NCBI GenBank assembly: GCA_005776735.1
Contig: SXOM01000077.1
Coordinates: 1 to 15,221, forward strand
Source of the DNA: Pseudomonadota bacterium
GTDB lineage: Bacteria > Myxococcota_A > UBA796 > SXON01
Length of the DNA: 15,221 nt
Direction: 5' to 3'
Shown: in pieces, positions 1 through 4,914 of the stretch
Numbering within the stretch: the first letter of the stretch is position 1
How the letters are laid out: each line of letters opens with the position of its first letter
Notes under the pieces: model-generated
What the model was told of the DNA's origin: nothing
The model's database searches: none
What the model saw: the letters and a program-made list of their open reading frames with translations, nothing else
Made by a program: the position numbers and the translations under genes

Positions 1-125
1 CTTTTGGAGGGGAAATGGCCGGCAACGTCGCGCCTTCGGACCGAGACCGGTCGACGATGGCGACCACCCAAGAAAATGCCGTAGGGGGACCGATGGTGCC
101 TTGACACAACCGGCCACCTCATAGA

Positions 126-183
126 AGGACCCGGGGGTGACTTCGCCTTCCTCGGCCCCGAGCACCACGATGGCATCGCCACC
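126..183. repeat. 58-base direct repeat, copy 1
   Basis: This copy matches 371-428 at 57 of 58 positions; the only difference is C at 146 against T at 391. Identity stops sharply at both ends. The spacing from start to start is 245 bases. Read on the minus strand it could encode GGDAIVVLGAEEGEVTPGS, but the single difference is nonsynonymous in every frame that I checked, which gives no sign of coding constraint. It could be a dispersed genomic repeat or a local duplication. Confidence 0.85.
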
Positions 184-295
184 CAAAACACGACCGCGCC
201 AGAGCAGCCCGACCGTTCGGGTCGGCGACATGCGGCGTTGTACCCATCGCCGCCGCCGGTGTGGGGTGCGGTGACGTGGCGGGTGACGGGTCGGG

Positions 296-359
296 TGGAA
301 TTGGCCGAGCGGAGCGTTTCGCCGCTTGCGGCGGAACGTCGGAGCGAGCGCCAATTTCA
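296..359. repeat. 64-base imperfect palindrome (REP-like hairpin)
   Basis: Outer arms TGGAATTGGC (296-305) and GCCAATTTCA (350-359) pair over 10 positions with one G-T wobble. Inner arms 315-324 and 329-338 pair over 10 positions with one wobble, closing on a four-base loop (325-328). The segments between the two stems, 306-314 and 339-349, do not pair well and form an internal loop. It sits between the two 58-base repeats, about 120 bases past the stop of the pentapeptide-repeat gene. It could be a REP/MITE-like element, a structured RNA or part of that gene's 3' end. There is no adjacent T-run on the minus strand, so it is not a classic terminator. Confidence 0.65.
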
Positions 360-370
360 GCCGGCCCGGC

Positions 371-428
371 AGGACCCGGGGGTGACTTCGTCTTCCTCGG
401 CCCCGAGCACCACGATGGCATCGCCACC
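371..428. repeat. 58-base direct repeat, copy 2
   Basis: Second copy of the element at 126-183 with one substitution (T at 391). Three bases further on lies the 15-mer gcatgtcgccgaccc (431-445), whose inverted copy lies at 219-233, so part of the flank of copy 1 is an inverted version of the flank of copy 2. The copy lies 48 to 105 bases downstream of the pentapeptide-repeat gene's stop codon, in its probable 3' untranslated region. Confidence 0.85.
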
Positions 429-475
429 GAGCATGTCGCCGACCCGCCCCCGGTCACCGCGTCCCGCCTGGCGCA

Positions 476-2959
476 CTATGCGAGGATCATCCTCGTGTAC
501 GCCCCCACGAAGAACGTCAGGATGATGACGCCCGTGAACGTGTGAGCCGTGTTGAGGTAGCGGAAGCGCATGTCGGTCTGGCCGAAGTCCCAGCCGGTGT
601 TGAACCCCCCGAGCGACTGCAAGGAGATGTACAGGAGGCCAAACCACGGGATGTCGCGGATCGCGACGTCGTCGCCGCCGTAGCTCATGACGGTGTCCGG
701 ACAGAAACGACGGTACAACCCAGCGAAAACGAGGCACACCAACAACGCGGTCACGGCGAGGTTGCCGAGGCGCACCCCCCAACCGAACGCCTGCTCGAAG
801 ACGAGGAACTGCACCGGGGCCAGGAGCCACGCGCCCACGCCCCCGTCGTGGACCGACGCCACCAGCTCCCGGTGTTTGAGCCACCAGTACGCCCAGTCTT
901 CGTCGTCGGCCATCGCGCGGTCCCCGAAGCTCTGCTTCAGGCTGATGTACTCGTCGACCGCGCGGTCATGACATGCCGACACGAACGCCGACTCCGACAC
1001 CTCGCGACTCAACTGCTGGCGTTGAAAGCGAATGTCTCCCGACGGGGCCACGTCACCGTCGGCGCAGCGCGCGTACCACAGGCGATGCGCGCCCCCCTCG
1101 CCCTCGACCTGGGAACGATCCACCTGGAAGGTACCGATCTCAGCGCCGTAGAACGAGAGGGTGCCGCCGGGACCGAAGCTCGCGTCGGTGAGGGTCACAC
1201 GGCCGGGGACGTTGGCGTCGTCCAGGAGCAGCGTCGCGTGGAACACCGCCTCGTTGAGCGCGAGCTCCTGCGCGTAGATCGTGGAGAAGTCCGCGACGCT
1301 GTACCAGGTCGTGCGCTCGAAGTGGGTCTCGCCGCCGAACTGGGTGTTGTAGAAGCCCGCGAGGGTGTCGGCGCCGGGACGTCCGAACTGCACCCCTTCG
1401 AAGATGACGAAGCCGGTGAGCACCGCGTTGTCGAAGCGCAGGTTGCCGCCGATGCGGGCGGTCAGGTCGTCGACGCTGCGGACGCCGTAGCTGGTCTGGG
1501 CGGCCAGCGGCTCGGCCGCGTCGTCGTCGCCCTGGTAGTCGCGGTACAAGGCCAAGAGCGGCGCCGGGTCGCCGCGGTGGCGCGCCCGCGTGGCGCCGTC
1601 GAGGGCGAAGCGAACCTTGCCGGTCACCTCTGCGTCCGCGAGCTCGGTGTCGGCGCGCAGATCGGCCCCGAAGAGGTCGAGTCCGCCGAGCTTGACCTCC
1701 TTGAGCATCAACGGGCCGGCGACCACCGCGCGGCTGAGGTTCAACCGACCGCCGACCCGCGACTTGTCGAAGCTCACGCCCCCGCCGAACTCGGCGTTCT
1801 CGAAGGTGGCGCCGTGTTCGAACTCGCACGCGTCGAAGTGGACCGGCGCTTCGAACCAGGCCGAATCGAAGTAGACCGTCTGCACCGACCCGAGCTCGGT
1901 GAAGCGGGTCTCCGCCCGGAACCGGGTGTGGCCGAAGTAGGCGGCCCGCGAGAGGCGCGCACGCTTGAAGTTGGCGCCCTCGGCGAAGGTCGAGAAGCGG
2001 AAGTCGGCGTTGGACGCGACGCGGGCGCCGCGAAAGTCGGCCACCTGCTCGAAGACCGTGAACGGGAACCGCGCCACACGGCCGCTGATCGCCACGTCCT
2101 GGAAGTTGGCGGCGCCGAGAAACACGGTCTCGCGCGTGGAGAGCTCGCCGAACCGGCTCCCGGGGATGGCCTGGCCCTTGTTCACCTCGCCGTCCCAGGT
2201 CTTTCCCACCTGGAAGTCCCCGAGGACGAAGCCCTTGATCGCGAACGCGCCGACATCCCGGTTGGGGATGTGCACCCGGCCGACGACGCACCGGTCGAGC
2301 ACGATCTTGGGCGCGAGTTGGCGGGTGTCGACGCCCGTGAGGTCGAGGTTCTCGATGTAGCAGTACTTCAGCCGCGCTTCGCCGTTGGCGTCGGCGCGGG
2401 ACAGGACGTCGACGACGTCCCGGTCCGCGATGACCTGGAGCGCCCGTTCTTCGCCGGTCGTCGTCACGTAGATGGGGACGGTCTCCCCGGCCTTGGCGCG
2501 GGCCACCCGCGCACGGACGTCGGCCACGACCTCGGCGAAGATCGCGTCGCGCTCCGGCGAACGGCTCAAAACCCGCAAGCCGATGGCGGCGTGAAGCGGG
2601 TCCTTCTTGGCGAGCGCGCGGTAGTGTGCGTCGGCCGCCGCGAAGTCTCCGAGGTCCTCGGCGATGGTCGCCGCGCGCAGCTCCTTGGCCTTGCCGAAGT
2701 AGATGGTGCGCTCGTCCTTGTCGTAGGCCACCGACAACAACGTCTCCGCGAGCGCCGCCTCGCCGCGGCCCGCGGCCGCGAGGGCGGCCGTGCGGATCAC
2801 CGCCGGGTCTTCGTGGGACTCCACCGCCGGCGCGGCGGAGGCCGCGTCCGGGGCCGGCGGGGGGGCCACCGGCGCGGGGCCCTCGGCGCGCGCGCGCCAC
2901 CCACCGGCCACCCCGAGGAGCAACCCCACCACCACCAACCCCCGCGCCAGCGCCCGCAT
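476..2959 (-). CDS. Secreted pentapeptide-repeat protein with C-terminal two-helix pore-like domain
   Basis: An 827-residue protein. A signal peptide (about 1-25, RALARG then a Val/Leu/Gly core) leads into a Pro/Ala-rich linker and a helical, TPR-like stretch (52-130). Two blocks of degenerate pentapeptide repeats follow (about 195-455 and 500-615; ANFQD, ADFRG, GANFK, ATFEN), expected to form a right-handed quadrilateral beta-helix. The C-terminus has a hydrophobic helix at 731-749, a loop with a short hydrophobic segment (773-783) and SLGGFNTG (782-789), and a second helix at 807-822. That arrangement recalls pentapeptide proteins that carry a two-helix ion-channel module, but the potassium filter TVGYG is absent. 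YRRFC directly after the first helix suggests that side is cytoplasmic, which would put the repeats in the periplasm. I chose ATG at 2959 because the signal peptide begins there; an in-frame GTG at 2986 would add nine residues. Function unknown; it is divergent from the carF-like gene. Confidence 0.8.
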   Translation of the reverse strand: MRALARGLVVVGLLLGVAGGWRARAEGPAPVAPPPAPDAASAAPAVESHEDPAVIRTAALAAAGRGEAALAETLLSVAYDKDERTIYFGKAKELRAATIAEDLGDFAAADAHYRALAKKDPLHAAIGLRVLSRSPERDAIFAEVVADVRARVARAKAGETVPIYVTTTGEERALQVIADRDVVDVLSRADANGEARLKYCYIENLDLTGVDTRQLAPKIVLDRCVVGRVHIPNRDVGAFAIKGFVLGDFQVGKTWDGEVNKGQAIPGSRFGELSTRETVFLGAANFQDVAISGRVARFPFTVFEQVADFRGARVASNADFRFSTFAEGANFKRARLSRAAYFGHTRFRAETRFTELGSVQTVYFDSAWFEAPVHFDACEFEHGATFENAEFGGGVSFDKSRVGGRLNLSRAVVAGPLMLKEVKLGGLDLFGADLRADTELADAEVTGKVRFALDGATRARHRGDPAPLLALYRDYQGDDDAAEPLAAQTSYGVRSVDDLTARIGGNLRFDNAVLTGFVIFEGVQFGRPGADTLAGFYNTQFGGETHFERTTWYSVADFSTIYAQELALNEAVFHATLLLDDANVPGRVTLTDASFGPGGTLSFYGAEIGTFQVDRSQVEGEGGAHRLWYARCADGDVAPSGDIRFQRQQLSREVSESAFVSACHDRAVDEYISLKQSFGDRAMADDEDWAYWWLKHRELVASVHDGGVGAWLLAPVQFLVFEQAFGWGVRLGNLAVTALLVCLVFAGLYRRFCPDTVMSYGGDDVAIRDIPWFGLLYISLQSLGGFNTGWDFGQTDMRFRYLNTAHTFTGVIILTFFVGAYTRMILA

Positions 2960-2978
2960 CGCCCGCGCGTAGCACGGT

Positions 2979-2992
2979 CCCCTCACGAGGGG
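2979..2992. promoter_or_regulatory. 14-base dyad between divergent genes, possible operator
   Basis: CCCCTC-AC-GAGGGG is a perfect dyad with 6-base arms, within the roughly 50 bases that separate the divergent starts at 2959 and 3009. It lies immediately upstream of a promoter-like extended -10 element (2997-3005), in what would be its -35/-10 spacer. It may be a repressor or activator site. Its GAGGGG arm could instead serve partly as a Shine-Dalgarno sequence for the rightward gene, which would make the dyad incidental. Confidence 0.35.
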
Positions 2993-2996
2993 CAGG

Positions 2997-3005
2997 TGCT
3001 ATGAT
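2997..3005 (+). promoter_or_regulatory. Extended -10 promoter element for the carF-like gene
   Basis: TGCTATGAT matches the extended -10 pattern TGnTATAAT at all but one specified base. No good -35 hexamer sits 17 bases upstream, which is tolerated for extended -10 promoters. Transcription would begin at about 3011-3013, on or beside the start codons GTG at 3009 and GTG at 3012, so the mRNA would be leaderless or nearly so. Confidence 0.35.
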
Positions 3006-3008
3006 CGC

Positions 3009-3725
3009 GTGGTGCAGCCCGACGAAAACGCACCCACTCCGGAGGATCTGTCCCGGTACGGCGCGGGCGCGCGTGTGCTCGACACCGCAGGCATCGTCGG
3101 TTTCTTCGTGCTCGCGGCGGCGACGATCTGGCGGGCGTGGACGGGCCCACCGATGCCGCCGGTCGCGGTGCTGGCGACGCTCGGCGCCGGCTACGTCGCG
3201 GCCGACCTGTTCTCCGGCCTGGTCCACTGGTTCTTCGACACGTGGCTCAGCGTGCGCACGCCGCTCCTCGGACCGATGTTCGTTCGGCCGTTCCGCGAGC
3301 ACCACGTCGACCCGCTGTCGATCACCCGACACGACTTCGTCGAGGTGAACGGGAGCAACTGCCTGGCCACGTGCCCGGTCCTGGTGGCCGCGCTCGCGAT
3401 CCCGCCGAGCTCGCTGCCGGCGCAGCTCGCGGCGCTCGCGCTCGTCGCGTTGTGCTTCGGCATCTTCTGCACCAACCAGTTCCACCGTTGGGCGCACCTC
3501 CCCAGCCCGCCGCGGGCGGCGAAGATCCTCCAGGACCTCGGCCTGGTGCTCGGTCGTGCGCACCACGCCGTGCATCACCAGGCGCCGTACGCCCGGCACT
3601 ACTGCATCACCACCGGGTGGCTCAACCCGGTGCTCGACTCCATTGGGTTCTTCCGCGGGTTGGAGCGTGTGATCACGGGGATCACCGGAGCCCGTGCGCG
3701 GGCGGAGGACGCCTCGCTGACCTAG
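3009..3725 (+). CDS. carF: Plasmanylethanolamine desaturase, CarF/TMEM189 (PEDS1) family
   Basis: A 238-residue multi-pass membrane protein of the Kua/TMEM189 family, whose characterised members (Myxococcus CarF, animal PEDS1) introduce the vinyl-ether double bond that converts plasmanyl to plasmenyl ethanolamine lipids (plasmalogens). The family histidine clusters are all present: HWFFDTW (73-79), REHH (96-99), RHDFVEVNGSNC (107-118), FHRWAH (158-163), HHAVHH (185-190) and RHY (196-198), expected to hold a di-iron centre. Hydrophobic stretches lie at about 28-43, 51-72 and 121-155. It is somewhat shorter than Myxococcus CarF. The start is GTG; a second GTG follows at 3012. GAGGGGCAGG upstream could act as a ribosome site, but a promoter-like element overlaps the same place and may give a leaderless transcript. 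The lipoprotein gene follows after 23 bases. Family assignment is firm; the substrate is inferred from the family. Confidence 0.92.
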   Translation: MVQPDENAPTPEDLSRYGAGARVLDTAGIVGFFVLAAATIWRAWTGPPMPPVAVLATLGAGYVAADLFSGLVHWFFDTWLSVRTPLLGPMFVRPFREHHVDPLSITRHDFVEVNGSNCLATCPVLVAALAIPPSSLPAQLAALALVALCFGIFCTNQFHRWAHLPSPPRAAKILQDLGLVLGRAHHAVHHQAPYARHYCITTGWLNPVLDSIGFFRGLERVITGITGARARAEDASLT

Positions 3726-3748
3726 CGCCGGCGAGATAGCCGCCGGCG
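3726..3748 (+). promoter_or_regulatory. Hairpin directly before the lipoprotein start codon
   Basis: CGCCGGC (3726-3732) pairs with GCCGGCG (3742-3748), leaving a nine-base loop. It spans the whole gap between the carF-like stop codon and the ATG at 3749, so on an mRNA it would abut the start codon and include any ribosome-binding site (GAGA in the loop). It could limit translation or couple it to the upstream gene. Short GC stems are common at this GC content. Confidence 0.3.
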
Positions 3749-4153
3749 ATGCGCTCCTTCGTCGCCCCCGTCTTCCTGTTCGTGGTCCTCCCCTTCACGG
3801 CGTGCAGCACCACGGCGCCCGACTCGGCCAACTCGGCAGACTCGGCAGACTCGGCCGACACCGACACCGCCGCGTGCTCCGAAGTGACCAGCGGGGACGA
3901 CTGGGCGTGGAACGGCGCGTGCCCGAAGATGCGCACCCCGTGCGACATCGTCGTGACCGAGTGTTCGTTCGAGATCGACTACGAGGCCGATGGCGGCATG
4001 ACGATGGGGATGCCATACGCGGCCACCGTCGCGGCCGACGTGGTCACCTTCGCCGACGGCGACACGGTGACGGGGTGCGTGGGCACGGTCCTGTCGTCCG
4101 ACCGCATCGAGGGCACCTGCGACGGCGGCTGCGCCTTCACGTTGTCGCGGTGA
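3749..4153 (+). CDS. Small Cys-rich lipoprotein of unknown function
   Basis: A 134-residue protein with a hydrophobic N-terminal signal (about 4-18) and a lipobox-like FTAC, making C19 the probable lipidated residue; F at -3 is less usual than L. A low-complexity linker follows (25-41, three-residue units DSA/NSA then TDT), then a compact domain with seven cysteines (43, 58, 65, 72, 110, 124, 128) that could form disulfides in the periplasm or on the outer membrane. Short secreted proteins with such linkers are common in myxobacterial genomes. No domain is recognised, so no function is proposed. It starts 23 bases after the carF-like gene and is probably co-transcribed with it. Its last 17 bases overlap convergently with the end of truA. 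Confidence 0.75.
   Translation: MRSFVAPVFLFVVLPFTACSTTAPDSANSADSADSADTDTAACSEVTSGDDWAWNGACPKMRTPCDIVVTECSFEIDYEADGGMTMGMPYAATVAADVVTFADGDTVTGCVGTVLSSDRIEGTCDGGCAFTLSR
3821..3856 (+). repeat. Four 9-base tandem units coding DSA/NSA linker
   Basis: Four 9-base units of the form (g/a)actcggc(c/a) encode DSA-NSA-DSA-DSA in the linker just after the lipoprotein's lipidation site. The units differ at only two positions, so copy number could vary by slippage and change the linker length. Confidence 0.8.
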
Positions 4154-4904
4154 GCGCCTCGTCGTCGTAGTCCACCGACACCAGGTACAACCCCCCCGGG
4201 CGCGCGGTGCGGCCCGCGCGGGAGGGGTCGCCGGACGCGAGCACGGCCGCGAACCCGGCGGGGGTCAGGCGCCCCTCCCCGACCTCGACGAGCGTGCCCA
4301 CCATGCGGCGCACCTGGTAGCGCAAGAAGCCGTTGCCGTGGAAGACGAGGTGGTGCTCGCCGCCACCGATCTCGAGGTGTTCCGCCCGGTCGATGGTGCG
4401 CACCGGGGACCGCGCCGTGCAGCCCGCGCCACGGAACGCCGAGAAGTCGTGGGTGCCCACCAGCGCGGGGAGCGCCGCCTCGACCGCCCGCCAGTCCAGG
4501 GGGCGCTTCAGGTGCAGGGCGAGCCCGACCAGGAAGGGGCTCCGGTCGCGCCGCTGCACGAGGCGGTAGCGGTAGGTCTTGCCGCGCGCGGAGAAGCGGG
4601 CGTGGAACCCGTCGGCCACGCGGTCGGCCTGGACCACCGCGATCTCCGGCGGGAGGGCGGTGTTGAGCCCCATGCGCAGCTTGTCCGGGCTGCGCTCGAC
4701 GTCGACGGTGAAGCTCACCACCTGCCCGAGGGCGTGCACCCCCGAGTCGGTGCGCCCGCTCCCGTGCACGATCACCCGATCGACACCGAAGTGCGCCGAC
4801 AACGCCGCCTCCAGCGTGCTCTGCACGCTGGGGTGGTGCGGCTGGGTCTGGAATCCCGCGTACGCGCGGCCGTCGTACTCCAAGACCAGGCGGTAGGTCG
4901 GCAC
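4137..4904 (-). CDS. truA: tRNA pseudouridine(38-40) synthase TruA
   Basis: A 255-residue cytoplasmic enzyme that isomerises uridine to pseudouridine at positions 38-40 of the tRNA anticodon arm. The start LVLEYDGRAYAGFQ (6-19) and the catalytic motif GRTDSGVHA (50-58, nucleophile D53) are diagnostic. Other family blocks are FHARFSARGKTYRYR (100-114), THDFSAF (151-157) and NGFLRYQVRRMVG (191-203). Length is close to the usual 245-270. The start is GTG at 4904, 10 bases after the stop of the envelope-protein gene, so it is probably last in a usg/envelope protein/truA operon. The 3' end overlaps the convergent lipoprotein gene by 17 bases and no T-tailed terminator is visible. Confidence 0.97.
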   Translation of the reverse strand: MPTYRLVLEYDGRAYAGFQTQPHHPSVQSTLEAALSAHFGVDRVIVHGSGRTDSGVHALGQVVSFTVDVERSPDKLRMGLNTALPPEIAVVQADRVADGFHARFSARGKTYRYRLVQRRDRSPFLVGLALHLKRPLDWRAVEAALPALVGTHDFSAFRGAGCTARSPVRTIDRAEHLEIGGGEHHLVFHGNGFLRYQVRRMVGTLVEVGEGRLTPAGFAAVLASGDPSRAGRTARPGGLYLVSVDYDDEALTATT

Positions 4905-4914
4905 CCGCGACGGC

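Larger units (their letters stand above)
1..475. other. Non-coding left edge with repeats, no convincing gene
   Basis: This stretch lies downstream of the pentapeptide-repeat gene, which ends at 476. I see no ORF with family resemblance on either strand. It holds two near-identical 58-base direct repeats (126-183 and 371-428), a 64-base imperfect palindrome (296-359), a 15-base inverted repeat (219-233 against 431-445, gcatgtcgccgaccc and its complement) and a 6-base-stem hairpin (209-225). Bases 1-125 look less GC-rich than the rest. A 29-codon ORF at 15-104 (plus) follows a strong Shine-Dalgarno (ggagg at 6-10) but matches nothing I know. On the minus strand a frame starting at 231 stays open to the window edge, so the tail of an outside gene cannot be excluded. 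Confidence 0.6.

Noticed and set aside
101..127. TTGACA at 101-106 with a weak TAGAAG at 122-127 as a promoter
   Set aside because: The spacer is only 15 bases, the -10 is poor and no gene follows on the plus strand.
1..231. Minus-strand frame starting at 231 and open to the window edge, containing GGDAIVVLGAEEGEVTPGS
   Set aside because: Third-position GC is visibly lower than in the real genes, no family resemblance, and the difference between the two repeat copies is nonsynonymous in this frame. Sequence beyond the left edge would settle it.
126..428. CRISPR array
   Set aside because: Only two copies, repeat length 58, gap of 187 bases and no cas genes.
2957..2986. GTG at 2986 as the start of the pentapeptide-repeat protein
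   Set aside because: It would add nine residues, including a Cys, before the signal peptide; ATG at 2959 starts the signal peptide directly. Not excluded.
542..3004. An 820-codon open frame on the plus strand opposite the pentapeptide-repeat gene
   Set aside because: It is the antisense shadow of a GC-rich gene: composition is Arg/Val/Glu/His-rich without domains, while the minus frame has a signal peptide, repeats and membrane helices.
1140..3599. An 819-codon minus-strand frame running across the carF-like gene into the pentapeptide gene
   Set aside because: Shadow of two real genes in other frames, Arg-rich and without recognisable domains.
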